NCBI RefSeq assembly: GCF_012034935.1
Contig: NZ_JAATEN010000003.1
Location: forward strand, 248,001-312,000
Source of the DNA: Streptomyces zingiberis
Lineage (GTDB): Bacteria; Actinomycetota; Actinomycetes; Streptomycetales; Streptomycetaceae
Length of the DNA: 64,000 nt
Reading direction: 5' to 3'
Positions within the stretch are counted from its first letter, which is position 1. Each line of letters starts with the position of its first letter. The notes below the pieces were generated by a model. It made no database searches. It saw only the letters and a list, made by a program, of their open reading frames with translations, and had not been told where the DNA came from. The position numbers and the translations under genes are program-made. Shown piece after piece: positions 1-7,785 of the stretch.

Positions 1-657
1 GCAGTCCGCGGGGGCCGCCTGCGCCATCGCGGTCCGGGCTCCGTGCGCCTCCTCCCAGCGGTCGGCGGCGATGCTCAGGCCGTAGCGGGAGAGGACGCGG
101 GCGCGGCCCATGAGGCCCAGCTCGTGTCCGACGGCCGCGAGGGATCCGGCGGCGCGTTCCGGGGCGGGGAAGAGCGGCGGGCCCGCGGAGGCGGCGGCCT
201 CCCGCTCGGCGGCGGCGCGCTCCTCGGCCTCCTCGGAGAAGGGGGAGTCGGGCGGCGGCCCGTCGGCGCCGGTCCAGCCGGGCTCCAGGCGCGGGTCGTC
301 GTCCTCGGTGGGCAGGAGGTCGCCGGGGCCCAGGTCACCGGGGCGGAGGCGCTCGCTCCACGGCACCCACTCGGGGGCCAGGATCGCGTCGTCGCCGGGG
401 ACGAGCACCGTCTCGTCGAGCGTGACGTTCCGGGCGCGGGAGGCCCGGGCGACGGTGACGGACCAGCGCCAGCCGCGGTACGCCGGCTCCCGGCAGGCGA
501 AGTAGTGGGTGACGACCCGGTCGGCGTCGGCGACCACGCCGAGGTGCTCACCGACGGCCACCTCCCCCGCCGCCGCCACGGCCTCGCCACGGGCCATGTC
601 GACCGCCTCGGCGCACAGGCGGTCCGGGGTACGGCTTCGCATCGTCGCAGCACTCAC
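1..657 (-). CDS. DUF3027 family protein (3' end off the window)
   Basis: An uninterrupted minus-strand frame runs from GTG at 657 to the window edge, so the C-terminus is missing (219 codons visible). The protein opens VSAATMRSRTPDRLCAEAVD and continues through a region rich in short tryptophan motifs (YRGWRWSVTVARASR, LAPEWVPWSERLRPGDLGP) that I recognise from the actinobacterial DUF3027 family; the function of that family is unknown. An acidic, proline-rich linker follows at about residues 115-150. GTG 657 is preceded by GGAGAG about 12 nt upstream; the ATG at 642 is an alternative start. It is divergent from the MFS gene across a 513-bp gap. The family name is a recollection of sequence pattern; the reading frame itself is secure from codon bias. 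Confidence 0.75.
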   Translation of the reverse strand, partial: MSAATMRSRTPDRLCAEAVDMARGEAVAAAGEVAVGEHLGVVADADRVVTHYFACREPAYRGWRWSVTVARASRARNVTLDETVLVPGDDAILAPEWVPWSERLRPGDLGPGDLLPTEDDDPRLEPGWTGADGPPPDSPFSEEAEERAAAEREAAASAGPPLFPAPERAAGSLAAVGHELGLMGRARVLSRYGLSIAADRWEEAHGARTAMAQAAPADC

Positions 658-1170
658 AATGAATCGATTCTCTCCTACGCCGTCTCACAGGTGCGCCGGC
701 CGGCCGTACCGAACGGACGGGCTGGGGAGGGCGGACGGAGCGGACCGGGGGACCGCGTCGACGTCCGCACCCGACCTGCCCAGGGCGGACCTCCCCAGCC
801 CCTTCTGCGGGACCGGGGCGGGCACGCGGCCGGGAAGGCAGCCGGTGGCGCACGGTTGCACGCTACCCCCACCGGCGGTGCGCGGCCCACCCTGCCCTCG
901 TGGTGGACCTCCCGCGCGGAGCCGGAAGGGCCACGCGGACGCCGTCCCGGCCCCCTGTCCACCGCGCCCGGCACCGGTCCGTCCCCGGCCCGTTCCCGCC
1001 CCGTCCCTCCCCCGTCCGGTGCCCCGGTGCGCCTGCGCGGGCGTACGCGACCGGCGAAAACACCATGGCGGGGCGGAGTTGGGGCAGGATGGCGGAATGG
1101 CAAGTGACCGGCCGCGCGACACCACGCGTCGGCTCCGCGCGGGACGCCCGGGAGCGGAGCGGAGGCCGCC
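658..1170. other. divergent intergenic region, no gene seen
   Basis: This is a 513-bp gap between two divergent genes. It is C-rich (runs such as CCGTCCCTCCCCCGTCC around 1000-1015) and holds several open frames on both strands that lack third-position bias and resemble no family. A 10-bp palindrome, GAATCGATTC, lies at 661-670 just upstream of the DUF3027 start. I see no clear -10/-35 pair; promoters for both flanking genes are presumably here. Confidence 0.4.
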
Positions 1171-2793
1171 GTGTCCCGGCTGAACGTGCTGCGCACCGTG
1201 CTCGGCCGGTTCGGGCGTGTCCTGCGGTTCCCCTTCGCCGCGGGCGGCCGCCGCATCCGCCGGGCCACGCACGCGCAGGGAGCGGGCGAGTCGGGCCTCG
1301 GCAAGCTGATCGAGCTGCACGCGGTGAACTCCGCGGGCGACATGCTGATCACCATCGCCCTGGCCTCCACCGTCTTCTTCTCCGTCCCCACGGACCAGGC
1401 CCGGGGCCGGGTGGCGCTCTACCTGGCGATCACGATGGCGCCGTTCGCGCTGCTCGCCCCGGTCATCGGGCCGATCCTGGACCGGCTGCCGCACGGGCGG
1501 CGGGCCGCGATGGCCGGGGCCATGCTGTTCCGGGCGCTGCTCGCGCTCGCCCTGTCGGGGGCGGTGGCCACCGGCGGGCTGGAGCTGTATCCGGCGGCGC
1601 TCGGGGTACTGGTGGCCTCCAAGGCGTACGGGGTGGTGCGGTCGGCGGTGGTGCCCAGGCTGCTGCCCGCGCAGATCTCCCTGGTCAAGGCGAACTCCCG
1701 GGTGACGCTGGCGGGCCTGCTCGCCACCGGGGCCGCCGCCCCGATCGGCGCCGGGCTCCAGTGGTTCGGGCTGGAATGGCCGCTGTACGGGGCGTTCGTC
1801 ATCTTCGTCGTCGGCACCTTCCTCTCCTTCTCGCTGCCGCCCAAGGTGGACTCCGCCAAGGGGGAGACGGCGGCGGAGTTCTTCGACCACGGCCGCCCGC
1901 ACGGCTGGGCGACCGACGCCGGGAACGCCCCGCCGGCGGCCGGGACCACCCCCTCCTCCACCTGGCCGGCGGACACCGCCCCGCCGGGCGTCCGGGCCGG
2001 GGCCGACGAGACCCGCCCGGGGACCGGACCGGACACCCCGTCCGGCGTCCCCCTGGGCCCCCCTGACCGGCAGGACGCCGCCCGCCCCCCGGCGGACCCC
2101 GTACCCGGCCCGGCTCCCGGGAGCGGCGCCACCACCGGCGACGGTGGCGTCCCCGCTCCCGGCGCGCCCGCCGCTCCCGGCACGCCCCGGAAGCGGCCCG
2201 GGCTCCGCTCCGTCGGGCCGTCCGTCCGGTACGGGCTCCAGGCGAACACCTCGCTGCGCGCCCTCTCCGGCTTCCTGATCTTCTTCCTCGCCTTCCTGCT
2301 CCGCGAGGAGCCCCTGGACGGGCGGAGCGCCGCCGTGTCGCTGGGCGTCGTCGCCGTGGCGGCCGGCACGGGCAACGCCCTCGGTACGGTCATCGGCGCC
2401 TGGCTCAAAGCGCGCGCCCCGGAGGCGATCATCGCCACGGTGCTGGCGATCGCCCTGGTCATGACGGTGATGACGGCCGTGCTCTTCTCCACCCCCGCGC
2501 TCGCCCTGGTGGCGGCCGTCGCCGGGCTGGCGCAGGCGCTGGCCAAGCTGTCGCTGGACGCGCTCATCCAGCGGGACGTGCCGGAGCGCGGGCGGTCCTC
2601 CGCCTTCGCCCGGTCGGAGACACTGCTGCAGATGGCCTGGGTGGTCGGCGGCGCCATCGGGATCGCGCTGCCGCTCCACGGGGCGCTGGGGATGTCGGTG
2701 GCGGCGGCGCTGGTGGCCGTGGGCGCCGCGACGACCGTGCGGGGACTGCTGGCCACGGCCCGCCGGGGCGCGCCGCACCCCCGCGCGGCCTGA
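1171..2793 (+). CDS. MFS-type membrane transporter
   Basis: 540-residue polytopic membrane protein with about ten to twelve hydrophobic helices in two bundles, typical of the major facilitator superfamily. Helices start near residue 50 (AGDMLITIALASTVFF) and the MFS-like loop GPILDRLPHGRRAAMA follows helix 2. A roughly 100-residue Pro/Gly/Ala/Thr-rich, charged linker (about 225-350) separates the two bundles at the place of the normal central cytoplasmic loop, far longer than usual. The substrate cannot be read from sequence. The GTG start at 1171 is preceded by GGAGG with suitable spacing. It lies 26 bp upstream of the lipoprotein gene on the same strand, which however has its own -10 element. 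Confidence 0.8.
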   Translation: MSRLNVLRTVLGRFGRVLRFPFAAGGRRIRRATHAQGAGESGLGKLIELHAVNSAGDMLITIALASTVFFSVPTDQARGRVALYLAITMAPFALLAPVIGPILDRLPHGRRAAMAGAMLFRALLALALSGAVATGGLELYPAALGVLVASKAYGVVRSAVVPRLLPAQISLVKANSRVTLAGLLATGAAAPIGAGLQWFGLEWPLYGAFVIFVVGTFLSFSLPPKVDSAKGETAAEFFDHGRPHGWATDAGNAPPAAGTTPSSTWPADTAPPGVRAGADETRPGTGPDTPSGVPLGPPDRQDAARPPADPVPGPAPGSGATTGDGGVPAPGAPAAPGTPRKRPGLRSVGPSVRYGLQANTSLRALSGFLIFFLAFLLREEPLDGRSAAVSLGVVAVAAGTGNALGTVIGAWLKARAPEAIIATVLAIALVMTVMTAVLFSTPALALVAAVAGLAQALAKLSLDALIQRDVPERGRSSAFARSETLLQMAWVVGGAIGIALPLHGALGMSVAAALVAVGAATTVRGLLATARRGAPHPRAA

Positions 2794-2807
2794 GCGGGGC
2801 GGAACGA

Positions 2808-2819
2808 TAGCCTTCCGGC
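2808..2819 (+). promoter_or_regulatory. -10 element for a leaderless transcript (lipoprotein gene)
   Basis: TAGCCT at 2808-2813 is followed by six bases and then ATG at 2820, the position where transcription would begin. No Shine-Dalgarno sequence precedes the ATG. No convincing -35 is visible. Confidence 0.45.
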
Positions 2820-3347
2820 ATGACCGTTGCCACGCGGCCGAGCCGCCATCCGATGCAGTCACGAGAGCGCCGGGGAGACAAGCGGCGCGCCGCCGGCGTC
2901 CTCGCAGCCGTGTCCCTCGGGCTCGCCGCCCTGGTGGCCTGTGACAAGCCGACGCCGATGGCGACCGTGACCGCCGGGTCCGACAGCGTCTCCGGCGAGG
3001 CCTCCTGCTACGAGAGTGGCAAGAACATCCCCCAGAAGCAGCTCAGCGGCTGCCTGGACCGGAAGGGCGAGCAGCTCACCGTCGGCGACGGCGACCGCGT
3101 CCGCATCGGCGTGGACCCGGAGATCGCGGAGTCCGGCTGGGCGCTGGTCGCGGGCGGCCAGGGCGTCATGCCCGAGGCGTCCACGAGCACCTACCGCTCC
3201 TTCGCCCACGACGAGATCTTCGCCCCGCGCCAGGGCGCGCAGGGCGGCACCGAGGTCCCCAGGACCGTGCAGCTCACGATCGTCGAGGTCGACAAGAAGG
3301 GCGAGGCGCGGGGCACCTGGTCCTTCACGCTGAAGCGGGAGTCCTGA
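2820..3347 (+). CDS. DUF2771-type secreted lipoprotein
   Basis: 175 residues. A basic N-terminus (RERRGDKRRAAG) and a hydrophobic stretch lead to a lipobox, LVAC, with the modified cysteine near residue 41, so the product should be a membrane-anchored extracytoplasmic lipoprotein. The rest (SGEASCYESGKNI, ending in TVQLTIVEVDKKGEARGTW) matches my memory of the actinobacterial DUF2771 family, which has no established function. Two further cysteines (about 63 and 77) could form a disulfide. The ATG at 2820 lacks a ribosome site but sits 7 nt after a TANNNT box, suggesting leaderless translation. It is followed after 58 bp by mqnB on the same strand. Confidence 0.7.
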   Translation: MTVATRPSRHPMQSRERRGDKRRAAGVLAAVSLGLAALVACDKPTPMATVTAGSDSVSGEASCYESGKNIPQKQLSGCLDRKGEQLTVGDGDRVRIGVDPEIAESGWALVAGGQGVMPEASTSTYRSFAHDEIFAPRQGAQGGTEVPRTVQLTIVEVDKKGEARGTWSFTLKRES

Positions 3348-3405
3348 CGGAGCGCCGCGCGGCCGGCCGGGCCCGGCGGGTGCCCCGCCGGGGAGGTGGC
3401 CGCTG

Positions 3406-4428
3406 ATGGCCCGGGTACTCGTGGTGACGGCCGTGCCGGCGGAGGCCGACGCGGTACGGAAGGGACTCGGCGGGCCGGCAGAGCCGAACGCGCCGGGCCC
3501 GGCTGCCGGAACGGGCGCAACGAGCAGGACGGACGGGCCGAGCGGGCCCGGCACGGCTGCTGCCGGGACGGGCGCGGGCGCGCCGGGTGAGCCGGAGCCG
3601 GGCGCATCGGAGCCGGGCGCATCGGCCGCGCCGGGCCTTGGGCCGGCGGGCCCGGGCGCCGCGGGCGGCCCGGTCCGGCGTGCCGGACGGCCAGGGGGCA
3701 CCGCCTCCCGGCCGGGCTGCGTGGACGTGCTCGCCGCCGGGGTCGGGCCGGCGGCCGCCGCGGCCGGCACCGCGTCGGCGCTGACCGCCGCCGCGCTCCG
3801 CGGCACCCCCTACGACCTGGTCGTCTCGGCCGGGATCGGCGGTGGTTTCCCGGGCGTGGCCCCCCTCGGCTCCGTCGTCGTCGCGGACGCGATCATCGCG
3901 GCCGATCTGGGCGTGCGGACCCCGGAGGGCTATCTGCCCCTGGAACGACTGGGGTTCGGGCGGACCGTCCACGCCCCGCCGCCCGGCGCGGCCCGCCGGG
4001 CCGCCGAAGCCCTCGGCGCGGTGCTCGCCCCCGTCCTCACCGTCTCCACGGTCACCGGGGACGCCGCCCGCGCCACCGAGCTGGCCGGACGCCACCCCGG
4101 CGCCGGGGCCGAGGCGATGGAGGGGTTCGGCGTGGCGGAGGCGGCGGCGGCGCACGGGGTGCCGGTGCTGGAGATCCGCGCCGTGTCCAACACCGTCGGT
4201 CCGCGCGACCGCGCCGCCTGGCGCATCCCCACCGCGCTGACCGCGCTCACCGGCGCCTTCCGGACGCTGGCCGGCTCGGCCGGTGACATCCTCGGCGGGG
4301 CGGCCGAAGTGGCCGGGACGGACGGCGTGACAGGGACGGCCGGGGCGGACGCCGTGACCAGGGCGGCCGGGACGGCCGGAGCGGGCAGTGACGGCGACGA
4401 CGTGCGGCAGGTGAGGAGGACCCCGTGA
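3406..4428 (+). CDS. mqnB: futalosine hydrolase
   Basis: Cleaves futalosine to dehypoxanthine futalosine and hypoxanthine in the futalosine route to menaquinone. The nucleoside-phosphorylase-like fold is visible: first strand ARVLVVTAVPAEADAV, then VLAAGVGPAAAAAGTASAL, the glycine-rich YDLVVSAGIGGGFPG, and the late EAMEGFGVAEAA/VLEIRAVSNTVGPRD segment that carries the substrate-binding Glu-Gly and the Asp in this family. At 340 residues it is much longer than the usual ~230 because of an Ala/Pro/Gly-rich insert at about residues 25-103 and a Gly/Thr-rich tail. Its TGA overlaps the GTG of mqnD by 4 bp (GTGA), and the pair makes consecutive-pathway enzymes, which supports the call. The Glu-Gly and Asp roles are family knowledge. 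Confidence 0.9.
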   Translation: MARVLVVTAVPAEADAVRKGLGGPAEPNAPGPAAGTGATSRTDGPSGPGTAAAGTGAGAPGEPEPGASEPGASAAPGLGPAGPGAAGGPVRRAGRPGGTASRPGCVDVLAAGVGPAAAAAGTASALTAAALRGTPYDLVVSAGIGGGFPGVAPLGSVVVADAIIAADLGVRTPEGYLPLERLGFGRTVHAPPPGAARRAAEALGAVLAPVLTVSTVTGDAARATELAGRHPGAGAEAMEGFGVAEAAAAHGVPVLEIRAVSNTVGPRDRAAWRIPTALTALTGAFRTLAGSAGDILGGAAEVAGTDGVTGTAGADAVTRAAGTAGAGSDGDDVRQVRRTP

Positions 4429-5531
4429 ACGACGCGGACCAGAAGACCGAGGACCGGACCACGGACGGGACGGTGGGACGAGCGGTGGACCCGTCCGTCC
4501 GGACGGATCCGCCCGGGACGGACCGGCCCGCGCCGGAGCGCACCCGGCCGGAGCGGACCGGGACGGAGACGCCCCTCCCCGCGCCCGGCGCGCGGTCCGT
4601 GCCCGGCGCCACGCCGCCCCTGCGGTTCGCCCACTCGCCGTGCCCCAACGACACCTTCGTCTTCCACGCCTGGTCGCACGGGCTGGTGGCGGACGCCCCT
4701 CCGGTGGAGGTGGTGTTCGCGGACATCGACGTCACCAACGGCGTCGCGGAACGCGCGGCCTCCCCCGCCTCCGCGGGCGGCCCCGGCGCCGGGCCCGGGA
4801 CCGGCGGCGACCCGGCCCTCGACCTGCTGAAGGTCTCCTACGCCGTCCTGCCGTGGATCCTCGACGAGTTCGCCCTGCTGCCCTGCGGCGGCGCCCTGGG
4901 GCGCGGCTGCGGCCCGCTCGTCCTCACCGCGCGGCCCGCCTCGGCGGGCGACCTGCGTGGGAAGCGGATCGCCGTGCCGAGCGAGCGTTCGACGGCGTAT
5001 CTGCTCTTCCGGCTCTGGGCGGCGGCCGAAGTGGCGGGCGGCGTCGGCGAGATCACCGTGCTGCCGTTCCACGAGATCATGCCCGCCGTGCGGGACGGGG
5101 TGGTGGACGCGGGGCTCGTGATCCACGAAGCCCGCTTCACCTACCGCGACTACGGGCTGCACCGCGTGGCCGACATGGGCGAGCACTGGGAGAACACCAC
5201 CGGACTGCCCATCCCGCTGGGCGCGATCGTGGCCCGGCGTTCCCTCGGCGAGGCCCGGCTGCGGGAGCTGGCGTCCGCCGTCCGCGCCTCGGTGCGGCGG
5301 GCGTGGGAGGACCCGGAGGCGTCACGGCCGTACGTCCTGGAGCACGCCCAGGAGATGGACCCGGCCGTCGCCGACCAGCACATCGGCCTCTACGTCAACG
5401 AGTTCACCGCGGATCTGGGCGCCGAGGGGTACGCGGCGGTGCGCGGGCTGCTCGACCGCGCGGCGGCGGAAGGACTGGTGCCGCCCCTCGGCCCGCACGC
5501 CCTGGACTTCCCGTCGCCTCCTCGGCCGTGA
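4425..5531 (+). CDS. mqnD: 1,4-dihydroxy-6-naphthoate synthase
   Basis: Converts cyclic dehypoxanthine futalosine to 1,4-dihydroxy-6-naphthoate in menaquinone synthesis. The diagnostic opening LRFAHSPCPNDTFVFHAW lies at about residues 61-78, followed by VVFADIDVTNG, LLKVSYAVLPWI and ALGRGCGPLVL, then SERSTAYLLFRLW and the DAGLVIHEARFTY segment, all of the periplasmic-binding-protein-like MqnD fold. The first ~60 residues are a disordered Asp/Pro/Arg-rich extension, and a short Gly/Ala insert interrupts residues ~110-125; both are absent from typical family members (about 280 residues). The GTG start overlaps the mqnB stop by 4 bp with GAGGAGG just upstream, indicating translational coupling. 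Confidence 0.92.
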   Translation: MNDADQKTEDRTTDGTVGRAVDPSVRTDPPGTDRPAPERTRPERTGTETPLPAPGARSVPGATPPLRFAHSPCPNDTFVFHAWSHGLVADAPPVEVVFADIDVTNGVAERAASPASAGGPGAGPGTGGDPALDLLKVSYAVLPWILDEFALLPCGGALGRGCGPLVLTARPASAGDLRGKRIAVPSERSTAYLLFRLWAAAEVAGGVGEITVLPFHEIMPAVRDGVVDAGLVIHEARFTYRDYGLHRVADMGEHWENTTGLPIPLGAIVARRSLGEARLRELASAVRASVRRAWEDPEASRPYVLEHAQEMDPAVADQHIGLYVNEFTADLGAEGYAAVRGLLDRAAAEGLVPPLGPHALDFPSPPRP

Positions 5532-5644
5532 AGGAACGCTGACGCCGCGAGCGCTGTGAACGGCGTGAGCGCTGCGAACGGCGCGAGCCCGCAGGCTCGG
5601 ACGGTCACCCCGGGAAGCCGGTGCGGGCACGGGCCCCGGACAGC

Positions 5645-5687
5645 GGCCCGCCCGCCTCGCCGGGCGGGCCGGTGAGGCGGGCGGGCC
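5645..5687. terminator. bidirectional hairpin between mqnD and the cold-shock gene
   Basis: A 14-bp perfect inverted repeat pairs 5645-5658 with 5674-5687. The left arm can alternatively pair over 10 bp with 5661-5670, giving two mutually exclusive hairpins. It lies between two convergent genes (ends at 5531 and 5721), the usual place for a Streptomyces terminator, which needs no U-tract. Confidence 0.6.
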
Positions 5688-5720
5688 GGGTGTCTCAGGC
5701 GTCCGGGCGCCCCGGCGGGC

Positions 5721-6104
5721 TCAGACGTCCAGTTGGTCGGCGACGGCCCGCAGCATGCCGGCGATCTTCTGGCCGTGGGCCCGGTCCGGGTACCGCCCCC
5801 GTTCGAGCTGGGCGCCGACCGTCTCCAGCAAGGTCGTCAGATCCTGGACGATGGAGGCGAGTTCGTCCGGCTTGCGGCGCTGGGCCGCGGCGACGGAGGG
5901 CGTGGGGTCGAGCACCGTCACCGACAGGGCCTGGTCGCCCCGGTTTCCCGCGACGACACCGAACTCCACCCGCTGGCCCGGTTTGAGGCCGTCGACCCCG
6001 GCCGGGAGCACCGAGGAGTGCACGAACACGTCGCCGCCGTCGTCGCGGGAGAGAAAGCCGAAGCCCTTCTCGCTGTTGAACCACTTGACCTTGCCGGTAG
6101 GCAC
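5721..6104 (-). CDS. cold-shock domain protein with C-terminal helical extension
   Basis: 127 residues. The N-terminal cold-shock domain carries both RNA-binding motifs: KGFGF at 13-17 and DVFVHSS near 27-33. The C-terminal half (RRKPDELASIVQDLTTLLE to the end) is a conserved helical tail found in the larger actinobacterial CspB-type proteins. It likely binds single-stranded nucleic acid. The GTG at 6104 is chosen because the domain begins VPTGKVKWFN there and GAGGACGAGGAC lies just upstream; the frame stays open further upstream but that part has no resemblance to the family. It is convergent with mqnD and divergent from the small membrane protein. Confidence 0.88.
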   Translation of the reverse strand: MPTGKVKWFNSEKGFGFLSRDDGGDVFVHSSVLPAGVDGLKPGQRVEFGVVAGNRGDQALSVTVLDPTPSVAAAQRRKPDELASIVQDLTTLLETVGAQLERGRYPDRAHGQKIAGMLRAVADQLDV

Positions 6105-6304
6105 GTCTGTCCTCGTCCTCGTACTCGTCGGGGATGGCACACACACGAACAACTGCGGTTCGGGGGCGGTGCGGCGGACGCCGCGGCCCGCCTGCCCCCA
6201 GGCTAATGGTCCGGCGCCCGGTGACAAGAAGTCGCCGGGTGGCTCCTCAGCGTTCACGGTGTCCGGGGACGGCGACCCGCGGACATGGGCCACCGCCCCG
6301 GATC

Positions 6305-6316
6305 TACCCTGGAGGG
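6305..6316 (+). promoter_or_regulatory. -10 element for a leaderless transcript (small membrane protein)
   Basis: TACCCT at 6305-6310 precedes GTG 6317 by six bases. The GGAGG at 6311-6315 is one base from the start codon, too close to work as a ribosome site, which favours leaderless initiation. Confidence 0.45.
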
Positions 6317-6658
6317 GTGAGCAGTGAAACCCCAGCAGAGCGCGGCGGCCCGGGCGACCGGCTCGTCCGGGCCGGCGGCGTCGTCTTCCTCGTCGGCGCC
6401 GTGGCCACCGTCGTGACCGTGGCCCCGTTGTTCCTCGGGGCCGAGCCCTTCCCGACCGCCGCCTATCTGCTGTCCATGCTGATGGGCGCCGGCTTCGCGC
6501 TGGCGGGCGCCGGGGTGCTGCGGTCGGTCGCGGCGCAGCGGCGTCAGGCGCGGAACTCCCTGGGGCCGGAGGGCTCCGCGTCCCGCGCCTCCGGGGCGCC
6601 CGGCCCCGGGTCCGGCAGCCCCGCGCCGGACGAGGCGCGGGAGCCGGGGACCCGGTAG
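6317..6658 (+). CDS. small two-helix membrane protein (DUF2530-like)
   Basis: 113 residues with two hydrophobic helices: RAGGVVFLVGAVATVVTVAP and TAAYLLSMLMGAGFALAGAG. A disordered tail rich in Ser/Gly/Pro follows. The size and two-helix layout fit the small actinobacterial membrane proteins labelled DUF2530, but the match is tentative and no function is known. GTG 6317 is chosen because of the TANNNT box exactly upstream and because residues before it (Arg/Pro-rich) look non-coding. The last 115 bp overlap tail-to-tail with the HAD gene on the other strand. Confidence 0.6.
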   Translation: MSSETPAERGGPGDRLVRAGGVVFLVGAVATVVTVAPLFLGAEPFPTAAYLLSMLMGAGFALAGAGVLRSVAAQRRQARNSLGPEGSASRASGAPGPGSGSPAPDEAREPGTR

Positions 6659-7275
6659 CCCTGGGCCTCCCGGCCGGCCAGCCAGGCGGGGAACTCCGTC
6701 AGGTCGGGCAGGACGACGTCCGCGCCCGCAGCCCGCAGCTCCTCCGCGCCGAACGGGCCCGTCGCCACCGCCACGGAGAGCGCGCCGGCCGCGCGCGCCC
6801 CGCGGATGTCGCCGGTGTGGTCGCCGACGTACACGGTGGCGCCGTGCGCGCGCAGCGCTTGGGCCTTCTCCTCCGCCCAGAGGGAACCGACCACGGCGTC
6901 GGGCTCGATCCCCAGGTGCGCGAGGTTGAGTTCGGCGTTCGGCCCGTACTTGGCGGTGACGACGACGGCGCGGCCACCGGCCTCCCGCACGGCCCGCACC
7001 GCCTCACGGGCACCGGGCAGCGCCAGGGTGTGCCCGATCGCGTGGCGCGGGTAGAGCTCCCGGTAGAGGTCGGCGACGGCGTCCACCTCGGCCGCCGGGA
7101 ACCAGTGGGCCAGTTCCTGTTCGAGTGGCGGGCCGAGCCGGCTGACGACGAGATCGGTGTCGATCGGTGTCCCGGTGCGGGCCGTGAGTTCCTCGTAGGC
7201 GGCCTTGATGCCGGGGCGGGAGTCGATCAGCGTCATGTCGAGGTCGAAACCGACCGTCGGGGGATGGGGTGCCAT
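6544..7275 (-). CDS. HAD-family hydrolase (phosphatase)
   Basis: 243 residues. The HAD signatures are in order: motif I FDLDMTLIDS with Asp11 and Asp13, motif II VVVTAKYGPNAEL, motif III lysine around EEKAQALRAHG, and motif IV YVGDHTGDIRGARAAG with the metal-binding aspartates. The cap region is inserted between motifs I and II, as in the phosphoglycolate phosphatase-like subclass, so it probably hydrolyses a small phosphate ester. The ATG at 7275 begins MAPHPPTVGFDLD; upstream codons encode Arg-Val repeats and are excluded. The C-terminal 30 residues are low complexity and overlap the convergent neighbour. Confidence 0.85.
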   Translation of the reverse strand: MAPHPPTVGFDLDMTLIDSRPGIKAAYEELTARTGTPIDTDLVVSRLGPPLEQELAHWFPAAEVDAVADLYRELYPRHAIGHTLALPGAREAVRAVREAGGRAVVVTAKYGPNAELNLAHLGIEPDAVVGSLWAEEKAQALRAHGATVYVGDHTGDIRGARAAGALSVAVATGPFGAEELRAAGADVVLPDLTEFPAWLAGREAQGYRVPGSRASSGAGLPDPGPGAPEARDAEPSGPREFRA

Positions 7276-7785
7276 ACCGGACAGTGTGCGGGTGGCCACC
7301 GGCACGGCGTACGGCCGGGCCGCCCGACGCACCCGACGCACCCGACGCACCCGGATACCCGACATGCCCGGAGCCGGCGGTGCACCGGGGCGGGGTGGTC
7401 ATCGGCAAGGCGTGTGGCCCCACCGCCGGAACACCCGGAGCCGGCGGTACACCTGGACAAGGCGCGCCGGACGGCGGGCACCCGGGGGCACCCGCGCGGG
7501 GCGGGCGTGGAAACACCATCCCGGGCCGTGTCCCGATTCCTCTTCCTCGCCCGGCATCCGCGCCGGCCGGGGCCCGGTCCCACCACGACGGAGCTGGCCG
7601 CCTGTCACACCGCCGCCCCGGCCTTCGTCGGTACCGGCCGTCCTCGGTACCGCCCGGTCGGGCGCAAGGTCGCGACCGCGCACGGCCCGGGGACCCGCGC
7701 CGGGCAGCCGGGCGGGAGGTCACCGCGCGGGAGGTCCCGGCGCGACGGGCCCCCGGTGGCCCGGCGGGCAGCCGGGCGAGCCGGT
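7276..7785. other. intergenic region with short direct repeats
   Basis: This gap lies between two minus-strand genes. A 9-bp unit CCCGACGCA is repeated three times at 7323-7349, and an 18-bp sequence starting CGGAGCCGGCGG occurs twice (about 7369 and 7437) with one mismatch. Several frames are open but none shows coding bias or family resemblance. Confidence 0.4.

Noticed and set aside
685..2862. 725-codon minus-strand open frame
   Set aside because: Spans the MFS gene on the other strand and reads as Arg/Gly/Ala with no membrane helices or motifs.
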